From the NCBI RefSeq assembly GCF_007997215.1, contig NZ_VORW01000005.1:124001-188000 (forward strand): DNA of 64,000 nt, in the 5' to 3' direction. The stretch's first letter is position 1; the number at the start of each line of letters is the position of its first letter. The DNA is from Algoriphagus aquimarinus. GTDB lineage: Bacteria > Bacteroidota > Bacteroidia > Cytophagales > Cyclobacteriaceae. The notes below the pieces were generated by a model. It saw only the letters and a list, made by a program, of their open reading frames with translations, had not been told where the DNA came from and did no database searches. This document shows positions 10,044 to 20,800 of the stretch, in pieces. The position numbers and the translations under genes were made by a program.

Positions 10044-10163
10044 CTTATCATCATTGCGCACAATAAGCTCATCCTAGCCAGCACGGATATTATCTACGGG
10101 ATTACGATGTTTGAGGCGGGTGTTTCGAGAGTGGTTCTAGCGAGTTTGAGGAAGTTGGCATAA
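10044..10163 (+). repeat. Copy C of the smc 3' end (longest)
   Basis: About 120 bases can be translated in frame as LIIIAHNKLILASTDIIYG then ITMFEAGVSRVVLASLRKLA and a stop, matching the last 39 residues of SMC (FIIVTHNKRTMASTDIIYG and onward). Reading frame and stop are preserved despite many changes. Copies A and C share tcctagccagcac where the resident smc has catggccagcac, so they may descend from one older smc version. The defence module begins less than 100 bp further right. Confidence 0.88.
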
Positions 10164-10191
10164 AAACTCAGGCAATTAATGTCAATCAACT

Positions 10192-10217
10192 AAAAATACC
10201 CTGTACAGGGTATTTTT
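10192..10217. promoter_or_regulatory. 26-bp perfect palindrome upstream of the methyltransferase
   Basis: Arms AAAAATACCCTGT and ACAGGGTATTTTT meet with no spacer, followed by two further T. It lies 38 bp before the methyltransferase ATG. It can be read either as an intrinsic terminator insulating the module from upstream transcription, with arms and a T run, or as an operator. The right arm motif acagggtattttttt recurs alone at about 31293, which favours a terminator-like role. Confidence 0.5.
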
Positions 10218-10255
10218 TTGATAAAAAAAACATAGAATATACATCACTTATCAAA

Positions 10256-11815
10256 ATGTTAAAAAAGAGCAGGAAACATATTGAATTATTTGCTGGATGC
10301 GGTGGAATGGCAATAGGAATGGAAACTGCTGGTTTTTCATTGTTATTTGCCAATGAAGTTTCTCCTATGGCAAGTGATACATTTGCTCATAATTTATTAG
10401 GAATAGACATTTCTAAACCAAACAAAAAAGTACAATGGATTCATTCTCGTTACTCTATAGATGAATACGAAAAAAGACTTCGTGAGAACTTATTATCTCA
10501 TGATATTGAAGAAAATTGTGAGCTTGAATTTAAGTCTGATTTGAGTGATTTAAATGGGAGTTTGTTAGTTGGTGATGTACGACATCTTCGAAATAAATTT
10601 ATTAAGCATAAAATTAAAAATCCTTACAATGGAAATCTAGACTTAGTATCAGGCGGACCTCCTTGTCAAAGTTTTAGTTTAGCTGGTAAAAGACAATTGA
10701 ATAATTATAAAAATAGACTTCCTCTTGACTTTGCTGAAATCTGCGAAACTATCCAACCTAAAGTTGTTCTTCTGGAGAATGTAAAAGGAATACTATCCGC
10801 ATTTAAACAAGGGGACAGTAAGTTCTATGCTTGGTTCGAAGTAGCTAAAGCATTTGCGCTTAAGGGATTTGCACCGGTATGTATGCTGCTTAATTCAAAG
10901 TACTTTGGCGTAGCGCAAAACAGGCCTAGGTATATAATGCTTGCTTTTAGAGCTGATGTTTTCAATAAAATGATGGATAATTTTCCTAATAATGAAGTCT
11001 TATTAAAAGTTTCTACTTTTTTTAAAAAGGTACATTCTGATTTCGAGAATTTAAATCTTAAAGATTTAGACTATTATGATATAGAAAAAAACAATGAATT
11101 ATTCGATGGAATTATTTTACCTAAACCTACGACATTTGAAAAAAAGAAATGGATTTCAGTACAAGAGTCAATAGATGACTTATCACTAAAAGGAGTACAA
11201 GAAAAGTCAAAATACGTTAAAGATATAAATGATCTTTTCGAAACTGACTTATTCACGCACAAAGATTTGCACAACCATAATCATAGAAATCATACCGAAA
11301 AGATTAAAAACAGATTTTTATTTTATCAAACTCTAAATTATGCAAATGGATTAAGAGATTCCATTTTCAGGAAGAAAAAGGGGGATTTGCATATTACAGA
11401 AGAAGAAATAAAAAAGCTTTATACTAGTTTACAATCTTCAGTCAAAGAATTCAATAAGATATTTGAATCTCAAATAATATTTGAGAAGTTTTTCAAGAGT
11501 GTTAGTTTAAGTAAAAAACACTCGCAACGTGCACTTATTCAAGCACTACCGTCACCTGCTCAACTTACAATACCAGATGATATTTGTCATTATTCACTTT
11601 TTGAAAGTCGAGTACTTACAGTTAGAGAGATGGCAAGAATTCAAAGTTTTCCAGACTGGTTCATTTTCAAAGGGAAAGAAACTACAGGAGGTAATAATAG
11701 AAGGTTTGAAGTACCTCAATACACTCAAGTTGGTAATGCAGTTCCTCCAAAATTAGCTCTTAGTCTTGGAAGACACATTAGTTTATTGTTAACAAAAATT
11801 GAAAATAATGGATAG
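10256..11815 (+). CDS. DNA (cytosine-5)-methyltransferase of the defence module (DruM-like)
   Basis: A 519-aa C5 cytosine methyltransferase that transfers a methyl group from S-adenosylmethionine to cytosine in DNA. Motif I is HIELFAGCGGMAIGMETAGF at residues 8-27. Motif IV is SGGPPCQSFSLAGKR with the catalytic Cys near 137. Motif VI is VVLLENVKGI near 172, motif VIII is NRPRYIMLAF, and motif X is TQVGNAVPPKLALSLG near the C-terminus. The variable target-recognition region spans about 270-440. No restriction nuclease gene follows. Instead come an unknown large protein, a DUF1998-type helicase and a nuclease, so it probably marks self DNA for that module. A Vsr gene at 22326 fits 5-methylcytosine formation. 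Base composition is visibly AT-rich compared with smc. Confidence 0.95.
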   Translation: MLKKSRKHIELFAGCGGMAIGMETAGFSLLFANEVSPMASDTFAHNLLGIDISKPNKKVQWIHSRYSIDEYEKRLRENLLSHDIEENCELEFKSDLSDLNGSLLVGDVRHLRNKFIKHKIKNPYNGNLDLVSGGPPCQSFSLAGKRQLNNYKNRLPLDFAEICETIQPKVVLLENVKGILSAFKQGDSKFYAWFEVAKAFALKGFAPVCMLLNSKYFGVAQNRPRYIMLAFRADVFNKMMDNFPNNEVLLKVSTFFKKVHSDFENLNLKDLDYYDIEKNNELFDGIILPKPTTFEKKKWISVQESIDDLSLKGVQEKSKYVKDINDLFETDLFTHKDLHNHNHRNHTEKIKNRFLFYQTLNYANGLRDSIFRKKKGDLHITEEEIKKLYTSLQSSVKEFNKIFESQIIFEKFFKSVSLSKKHSQRALIQALPSPAQLTIPDDICHYSLFESRVLTVREMARIQSFPDWFIFKGKETTGGNNRRFEVPQYTQVGNAVPPKLALSLGRHISLLLTKIENNG

Positions 11816-11947
11816 AAAAACCTGAAAATATTTTTTTTCAAAATTTGGAAAAATAAAAAAAGTAATATAGTTTTTAATATATAACAAATCAATCAAAGTT
11901 AAATATTATTTAAAATTTTTAATGAATCATAAATCTTTATAATTGCT

Positions 11948-14806
11948 ATGATGAATTATTTTGAATGGAATAATAAAATATTCGATTTTTTCTTTAATAA
12001 AAACACTAATTATATAATAATTTTAACCGCTTCACGTCGAATTCTAAGTGAAATCTCTCAAGAGGATAGTGAAACTGCATTTATAAATTTTAAAACAGCT
12101 ATAAAGAATGGGCCATTAGATACAGAAAGATATCATTATGATGAAGGTTTTAATATTATTGAAATAGCTTACTGGTTAAAAACATCATGGAGAAATAATA
12201 AATTATATTATTCAAGAAGTAATCAGGCTCGTTTGTGGATTATAGACCCAAATTACCCCCCTCCTTATTTAGCATATTTATTCTTCCTAATTTTGGAAGT
12301 TCGTCAAAACGATTCATCATACTGGAGTGGAATAAACAAGATTCTTGAAATGCCGAAATTAGGCTCAAAAGATGGGTTATTAATATTAGACTTACTTGAA
12401 GATCTTCACAAATTTGATTCAAATTTTTATTTTCAAAATATTTACCCTTCTGGGGCATGGCTTTATGTTGGGACACTTTATAGTCAAATCCCTATCACAT
12501 TAGAGGAGGAAAAATTAACTATTGCAAGGCTAATTTTAGGAGGTTTTGAAAAAGACCAATTAATACAATCAAATGGTGAAATTATAGTAGGTGATGATGA
12601 ATTAATCTCAATATTTAATTCCTATTCGAAACCAAACTTACGAAAGGGAATAAATAACCTATTGAGTAAAGACGATAACTATAGAAGTTTTGTAGAAGAT
12701 TATTTTATTAATGAATTTAAAAATTTTAGTTGGGACATCAATGAACAGTTCCTATCAGAAGTAAAAATTTCAGAGACACCAAATGAAGTTAAACTAGGTA
12801 TTAAAATAATATCAGATACTTTTACAGGTAAAAAAACATTCCAATTAGTTGCCGCTTACCACGATGAAAAGCAACATGATCAGAGCTTAGGAGAACAATT
12901 AAAAGTTGGTAAAGACATTCTTACAATTAAATCAATTAAAACTTCTAATTCACTTATAATAGGTGAGTTGAACAAAAAACATATAGAAGATTTAAAGTCC
13001 AAGATGTTGGATGTTTTTTTGGGGCCAGAAATTTCGTCTTTACCTAGTTTTAAGGAGAAAAAGAATCGATTTTTCTATTATCATAGTTCTAACTTTTTCT
13101 TGGAAGAAGAAAACTTTCATAATACAAATCGTAATAGTTTTTACCTGATGACTGTTGATGAAAATATAACTGAAATAGAGGGGTCAAAATTCATTAGGGC
13201 CTTTGATGATGAAGGAATTAGATTATTTGAATTTTCACCAAATCTCAGTGAGGAGCAGTTTACCAAGGTTCAGTTATTATTGGGTGTTAAAGGGCTTGGC
13301 AAAATATCTTTGATGGGCGAGTTTTTGCTTGATAGAAGGAAAAAGATTGTTGATGGGTACCCTTATTATTTTGAATACACAGGACCAATAGGATGTCCCG
13401 AACTTTTTGCAATAACAGAGGAACATCAGGTGAAAATCAAATTGGAACCACTCTCAGATCAGGACAACAAATTTATCTTACCGATCGAATTTTCTAAAGA
13501 TGTGGATTTTAGAATTATAGATAATACCCAAGGTGTTAGGTCTCCAAAATATTGCTATTCAAATTTGGATGTTATTGATGCGACTAATTTAACAAGAGCT
13601 TCAAAAGATAAAGATGGAAAGCACGAAGGAACTAGTAATATTTATAGTGACTTTGCAGATATTCATCTTGATAAGGAAACTCAATCACTAGCTAATAAGA
13701 ATAATACATTCTTTGTCTTTTTTAAAGAGCAGAATTCTTATAAATCATTCAGTGAAAATGACTTTAATGAAGAATCATTAGGAAATAAACTTCTTGCTTT
13801 TCTGGGAGGAAAGGAAACTAAATGGAGTTATGTTAAAGATAAACTTGAAGAATTTTTTCCAGAATATTTGGAAAAACCTGAGAATTCAAGTTTGTTCTAT
13901 TTATTAGAAAATTGGAGAGATTTAGGATACTTGGATTTTGATTCAGAAAGCAAATTGATTACAACCCCTCCTCCAACGTTATTATTTACACAGTCTGAAG
14001 ATGGAGTTAGAGCTTTTTTATCTGGCTTTAGAGATGCTAGGCTTGTCAACCATCTGAAAACAATACGTAAAGTAGATGGAGTACCTGTAAAAGTATATCT
14101 CGAAATTCAGAACCATGATTTTTTACCACAATCAATTTTTATTCATGGTGAATATAGTCATATAGAGAGGGTTGTAAGTCATTTAAAAATAGATTGGAAT
14201 GAATTAGATTATCCTATAGACGGTAAATACATTTCTTCGATCCATAACAGCAAAATCTATCAACTTAAATGTCTCTTGTATCAGCATTCCGTTTTAAAAT
14301 TCAGAGATAATTATTTTTCACTAACAAGATTTAAACTGAAAGGGAAAGAAGAAATAAGGGATGACCATAAAAAAGAAATATTCAATGTTGATTCACTCAA
14401 GTGGGAGGCAACTACAAAAAAAATACTAGAATTTGGAAATGATCCTATGCTTGTTCGCTATAAAGATTCTGGCGGGTTCACCTTTTGGTATGTTTATAGA
14501 ATCAATGGAGAAAGCTATGTTCTCCCAAATTACCAACTTTGTTTATTTAGCCTGCTAGCATTAAAAAACAAAAGCATTCTACTCAAAAGAAAAGTTAACG
14601 AAGAGCATTTTGATTTATTGGTTCCATTCGGACCAGTCAAGCTGCCCTATTGGATAAACAAGTGTTTGGTGTTATTGAAAGCGAAATTACCTTCTACAGA
14701 ATTTATAGGTAAAAAGGCTTACAGTAAATATGAAGGAGTCCATATAAAATTTCTTAACATTATAAGTGAAAAGCTCGAGCAAGAAATTGAAGAAATAACA
14801 GTTTAA
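11948..14806 (+). CDS. Defence-module protein of unknown family, 952 aa
   Basis: I do not recognise this protein. The 952-aa sequence is largely soluble, AT-rich in codon use and has no signal peptide, Walker A motif or nuclease motif that I can see. Around residues 640-700 a helix-rich stretch (LLENWRDLGYLDFDSESKLITT, in part) followed by a proline-rich turn and an LSGFRDARLV segment resembles a winged helix plus strand, but this is a weak impression. The start is either ATG at 11948 or the next codon. It ends 12 bp before the giant helicase gene with an AGGAG-like site between them, so the two are almost certainly co-translated from one transcript. By position it could correspond to DruF or DruG of Druantia type II. 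Confidence 0.9.
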   Translation: MMNYFEWNNKIFDFFFNKNTNYIIILTASRRILSEISQEDSETAFINFKTAIKNGPLDTERYHYDEGFNIIEIAYWLKTSWRNNKLYYSRSNQARLWIIDPNYPPPYLAYLFFLILEVRQNDSSYWSGINKILEMPKLGSKDGLLILDLLEDLHKFDSNFYFQNIYPSGAWLYVGTLYSQIPITLEEEKLTIARLILGGFEKDQLIQSNGEIIVGDDELISIFNSYSKPNLRKGINNLLSKDDNYRSFVEDYFINEFKNFSWDINEQFLSEVKISETPNEVKLGIKIISDTFTGKKTFQLVAAYHDEKQHDQSLGEQLKVGKDILTIKSIKTSNSLIIGELNKKHIEDLKSKMLDVFLGPEISSLPSFKEKKNRFFYYHSSNFFLEEENFHNTNRNSFYLMTVDENITEIEGSKFIRAFDDEGIRLFEFSPNLSEEQFTKVQLLLGVKGLGKISLMGEFLLDRRKKIVDGYPYYFEYTGPIGCPELFAITEEHQVKIKLEPLSDQDNKFILPIEFSKDVDFRIIDNTQGVRSPKYCYSNLDVIDATNLTRASKDKDGKHEGTSNIYSDFADIHLDKETQSLANKNNTFFVFFKEQNSYKSFSENDFNEESLGNKLLAFLGGKETKWSYVKDKLEEFFPEYLEKPENSSLFYLLENWRDLGYLDFDSESKLITTPPPTLLFTQSEDGVRAFLSGFRDARLVNHLKTIRKVDGVPVKVYLEIQNHDFLPQSIFIHGEYSHIERVVSHLKIDWNELDYPIDGKYISSIHNSKIYQLKCLLYQHSVLKFRDNYFSLTRFKLKGKEEIRDDHKKEIFNVDSLKWEATTKKILEFGNDPMLVRYKDSGGFTFWYVYRINGESYVLPNYQLCLFSLLALKNKSILLKRKVNEEHFDLLVPFGPVKLPYWINKCLVLLKAKLPSTEFIGKKAYSKYEGVHIKFLNIISEKLEQEIEEITV

Positions 14807-14818
14807 AAGGAGAATAAC

Positions 14819-17800
14819 ATGATAGACCCAATTGGTACTTTTACAAACATACGAGATCGTTACATATCATATATTGAGACTGCATTTGGTACGCGATTCG
14901 AAGAATTCAATGAGGCCAGAAGAAAGCTTCTCCACCAATCAGGTGTCTTGTACCAACAACCCTGGGTGGAGCCAATTCCAGATTATAAATCTTCATCAAG
15001 CTATATCGCTAATGCAGATGCGAGTAAAGAGCTTGCTTCAGAGGATATCAATGGGTATTTCACTCCAGCAGAACTGAAGACATTTAAAGAGTTTGTGAAA
15101 AAAGGACTCTTCCCGGGAGATTTCCCATTGTATCTACATCAGCTACAAATGCTCCAAAAAGCGACTGCTGGGAAAAATTGCGTAATTACTTCAGGTACAG
15201 GTTCTGGTAAAACAGAGTCATTTTTACTGCCGCTATTTGCTTATCTGATAAAAGATCTTGAAAAGTATACCAATCAGTCGGAAAGTGTTAATCCTAGAGG
15301 GCCCCAAACTCCTGGGTTGGGTGTAGGTGAAGTAGAGTTAAAATCGATGAGAGGTAGGACCTTTTCAAGCCTTAGTAGCGCAGTTTTGCAACGTAATAAT
15401 TGTCAAAAACCTGCAGCAATGAGAGCAATGATTATCTACCCAATGAATGCATTGGTGGAAGATCAATTATCAAGATTAAGACTAGCCTTAGATTCTGATG
15501 AAGTTCGGGAATACTGTGATGATGCATTGAACGGTCATAGAATTTATTTCGGTAGATATAATGGCGAGTCTCCTATTGCAGGAAATCTTCATAGAGAGAA
15601 GAATGGAGAACTTGAAAAGAATACTTATAAATGGAACGAATTAGCCTCAACTTTAAGTGAGATCGGTAATCAATTTCAGGCAGTAAGAGATAGTGTGAAT
15701 GCAAGAATTGAGAAGTTTGAAAAGGCCATTTCAAATGAACCTAATAAGGAGACAAAAAACTCATTAAGGGTAGAATTAGAGGAATTTAAAAAATCTATAC
15801 CTGAAAAATATGCAAAGTATCAACGACTAGATGGGGCTGAAGTGAGGAGTCGTTTTGATATTCAACAAACTCCTCCTGACATTCTCATTACCAACTTCTC
15901 TATGCTCAGTATCATGATGATGCGTGATGTTGATGAACCTATTTTTCAGAAGACCCGTGATTGGTTAGAATGCAAGGATTTACCAGGAGATGAACGTGAA
16001 AATGAAAAAAATAATAGAATTTTTCATGTAATCATAGATGAATTACACTTATATCGAGGAACTGCTGGTACAGAAAATGCATATCTCATAAGAATTTTAC
16101 TGCATAAATTGGGTTTGAGTGCTAATTCTGATCAGGTTAAGTTTTTAGCCTCAAGTGCATCGCTTGAAGGAGAAAAAGGAACTCAAGCATTTGAGGATAG
16201 TCAATCCTTTTTAAAAGGATTTTTTGGTCTTAAAGAAGATATGGAAGTTATTCCCGGTGAGGTAAAGGACGTTGCTGCTGTTGAGGGAAAATTAGATGAT
16301 AAAGCTTTTGAAGCATTTAAAATACTTGGCGAAATCGCTGAACGATTGAATGGAGACGAACCAAGTGAAGGTGAGTTCGAAAAGTTGAAAAATTGTGCGG
16401 AGAAATTGATGGGTAAAGAGCCATCAAAAGATGGGTTTGAGCATTTACTAATGTCTATGAATACTAGTCATATGCAATCTTTACTTTCTTCAATCTTTAA
16501 AATTCAAGAAAAAGATGATAAAAAGGCCAGAAGTAGGGCTATCCCTTCTCATGAGCCCGCAGAAAATGAACGTGCCCCCTTCTATTCAGTTTCCAAATCA
16601 CTATTCGGTCATCTGAATAAAGAGGATGAAGATCGAGCGACAGCTGTAAGAGGATTGTTCTATGTCAGAGGACTATTTGATTCATCTCTGAACAAAACTA
16701 AATACCGTGTTAGAACGACGTTACCGAGATTTCGATTTCACCTTTTTATTAGAAACGTTGAAGGAGTATGGTGTACCTTAAAAGATGATCCTGCTGGTGA
16801 TATTTCAGAAAATGAAAACCAGAATCCTTTCGATAGCCTTTTACCAAAGCTATCTATCAATGAAAAAGGGAAAAAAGTTTTTGATGCTCTTTACTGCGAA
16901 AACTGCGGTACTGGTTTCGTAGGCGGAAATTTTATGGAAGCGCCCCTTGAACAAAGAGACCAAGGTTATTTTGGAGAATTAATATCAAACGATAAAGACC
17001 TACAGAAAGCACCAAATGAATCGACGGAAAGCCAAATTGATTATAGATCATGTCAAGAGTATGGGGTTTTTTGGCCAAAAAAAAGAATAGCTGATGATGA
17101 AACTATTAATGACTTGGATAATTGGAAGAAGGCAGCCATCTCTGTTAGTACAGGTCAAATAAAGGATCATTTAAGCCAAAAAGATGTAAGTGGCTTCTTC
17201 TATGCACCTACCGAAAGAAATGACAAACCGAAAAGTGCCATGCCATTTACTTGCCCTCATTGTGCTTCTGATTATACAACAAGAAAGGCAAGGAAATCCC
17301 CAGTAAGAGGGTTCAGATCAGGTTTTGCCAAGACGAATCAAATACTTGGAAAGTCCCTGTTCACTAATCTAACTTATAGTAAGTCAAAGCCGAGAAAACT
17401 TGTAAGTTTTTCTGACAGTAGAGAGGATGCGGCTGTTTTCTCAAGCGACATTGAACATGAGCACTATCAAGAATTAGTCAGACAGTTCATCATTAATAAA
17501 AGGGATCTGCTTCAAAAGTTAAGCGAACTCGTGAATCATGATGAAAGAAAAGAAACTGACAACTTTAAGCAGTTAGCGATAGAAATAGGTAGTTCAGCAA
17601 ATGTGATTCGCGAGAAAATTCGAGTTATAAAGGATGATTATGCTACTCCAGATGAGATTCTGGGAGCTCAAGAATATTTGGAATTAGTTAAGGAAAAAGT
17701 ATATGAAGTAGATAGACTTAGTGACTCGCTACTAAATGACTTGATCCGACTAAATATGAATCCTGCTGGTCCTTCAGCTTCAATGCAAGAAATTGATGAT

Positions 17801-20800
17801 CATAATTGGAAAGATTTTTTTGATTGGGATTCGTTTGCATTTAAAGGTTACAATGGAATAACTCCTGATAAAAAGAAAGAATGTTTAGATGATTTTAAGA
17901 AACCTTTATTGAAAGGAATCAACTCATTTTTATTTGGAAAACTCTATTTTGGGATGGAGTCTTCGGGAATAGGACATGCAACATTAAAGACGAAAATCAA
18001 GATACCTAAAGGGTTTGAAGACTTTCCTTTTATTGATGCTGTCAACAGTTTTATCCGATTACTGGGTACCAACTACAGAGTCATTCCTTCGGATTTTGTT
18101 TTTGACTTAAACAGTTGGGACACATACAATAATGAAAATCCTATTCCTACAGGGTACAGAGGAAACTCTGGTCAAAAGCCTCCTAAAAACAAAGTAAGAA
18201 GATATATTCGGGCTCTATCCCAAAAGCATAACATAGAGGAACAAACCATTGGTGATGCATTAATTAATGCAGTTCGGCAACATCATCCAAATTCCATTTT
18301 GAGATTAGAAAATCTTGCGATTAAGTATGCCAATGATGATCACAAAATTCATAAATGTCAGGATTGTGGTCAAGTGCATCTACATTCTTCTGCTGGAGTA
18401 TGTGTCTTTTGTTACTCTGATAATCTTATAGAAGAAGAAAGTAATGAACAGAATTTCTTAATTGATGGAATCCTAAATAGCAATGAAAAGCCATTTCGTT
18501 TTAGAAGTGAAGAGCTTACAGGTCAAACGGACAACCAATTAGAAAGGCAAAGACATTTTAATGAAGAGATAAATGAGAGTCATCCTGAATTGTATGCGAT
18601 CGATATGCTGAGTGTAACCACAACACTTGAAGTAGGAATTGACATTGGCTCATTGCAAGCAGTTTATCAAGGAAACATGCCACCACAACGATTTAATTAC
18701 CAACAAAGGGTTGGTCGAGCAGGTCGAGCAGGTCAAGCGTTCAGTTTAGCTCTTACTTTCTGCAGAGGTAGAAGTCACGACGAATACTACTTTAGAAATC
18801 TTCATAGAATCACAGGAGATTTGTCACCAGTCCCTTTCCTGAGTCAGGATCAAAAGGAAATTTTATACAGAATGCTCTCAAAAGCACTTTTGCGAAGTTT
18901 CTTTTCACAAAATCCAACATGGACTACAAACGATCCAACCAGTGGTGTTCATGGTGAGTTTGGAAACGTAGAGGATTTCATCAGAACAAATGCAATAGAC
19001 ACTCTGTCTAATTGGATAGAGGATGAGGGGAACTTCAAACCAATTTGGGACAGTCTGACTAGCTGTCTTTATAAAAATGGCGAAATAGTTCAACAAGACT
19101 ATGGATTATTTCAGGAGGCGTTTCTACGGAAGATATTTACTGATCGAATACAGAACACAATTGCAAATCCTAAAAGCAATGATTTAGCAGAGGCCCTGGC
19201 GGAAGATGGTTTGTTACCAATGACAGGCATGCCCACAAGACAGAGAGAGCTCATTACCGGATTTATAAGAATCGGCGATGAATATAAAGCTCAAACTATA
19301 AGTAGATCTTTGGATATGGCTATTTTCGAATTTGCTCCAGGTGCTCAAAAATCGAAGGACAAATCTATTTTCACAAGTATTGGTCTCTGCTCATCATTTT
19401 CTGGTATCAGAAAAAATTATGCTGAAAATGGCCGATATGCCTTTGATAGTTTTGGAGATCCAATTTCATCCAAAGAATGGGTATTTATCAATGAGAATAA
19501 CAATATCATTAGAACAAAAGAATATGAATTGGATGATAATAAGGAAGAGATAAAAGAACCGGGTGAAGATGCTTTTTTAGTGGTAACACCAAATGCTTTT
19601 AGAACAGATTGGCATTTAGAGCCTCAAGACAGAGAAGTAGATCAAATTGTGAGAACTTCAAAAGCGCCAGTCTTTTCAGAAATGATTGATGAAGCATCTG
19701 AAAAAAAGTTTAAAAATGCAATCAAAGGGTTATCTGTCCAAAATAGAACATGGAGAATTAACCACAACAATAAAGAAGAGTATGCTTTTAAGGAGATAGG
19801 TACTCATTTTTCGGATCAGAGAAAATATGTTAAGCAAGATGATGGTTCGATAATATGTGTAGAATTACCTTCTCTTCTTGGAGATAAATGGAAAGATGCA
19901 GTTAGAGGAAGTTTTTTGCAGGATATCAATGAAAAATATCCAGACAATCTTCCAAACTGGAATAAATACAGTTTAGGGGCTAGCAAAACAACGAACACAT
20001 TTAGAATTTCTCTAGCAAAACTTAGTGGTCAATTAGAAATAAATCCTTTTACTCATGGCATGCAAGCTATAGCCTCCAAAGGAGCTTTTTACTCAGCTGC
20101 CTTTTTACTCCAAAGGACTCTTGCTGATAATCTGGATGTCTCCCCAGAGGAAATAGAAGTTGCTGCGATAATTCAAAGAAACATCAATGACGGTTCCGAT
20201 AGGTCCACTGGGAGAATCATCTTAGCAGATGAACTATCCAATGGGTCTGGGTTTGTTAAGCACCTAGCCGATAATTTAGATTTCTTTCTAGAAATGTGCA
20301 CGGATCCTACTGATGATCCGAAACATAAGTTTGCAAAGAGTTTTATCAATGAGAAGCATGCCAAAAATTGTGCGACTGCATCTTACGAAGACCTAAAAAA
20401 CTATCGGAACCTTAATTATCATGGTATTCTTGATTGGCGACTGGCTGTAAGCCTTTTAAGACTAATGAAGGATGAGAATTACGTCGTTGGTCTTGATGGA
20501 AAATTCGATGAGTATATCGATATAGCAGATTGGCCAGAAATAGCTGAACGACTGTCTAAATCATTGATTGATATTCTTCCAGAAGAAAAGAATAGTCGAT
20601 TGATTATTGACAACTCTCGGATTCCAATGATTAGGTTCGAAGATCAGGGATTAGAATTTGCTATCTGTATTGTGCATCCATTTTGGGCAACAGGATCACA
20701 TTGGCCAGAAGAAAATATTCTTCAAAAATTCATTGTTGACCAAAATTTAAACCCAGAAAATATATTCTTCATTGACACTTTCAACCTAGAGAGGCAATTG

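Larger units (their letters stand above)
9314..10255. other. 942-bp region without an intact gene, containing smc tails B and C
   Basis: No convincing gene is present. An 80-codon open frame at 9438-9680 has no recognisable features. The region contains two diverged copies of the smc 3' end (separate entries) only 115 bp apart, and ends in a 26-bp perfect palindrome upstream of the methyltransferase gene. I read it as the compacted remains of earlier insertions. Confidence 0.6.
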
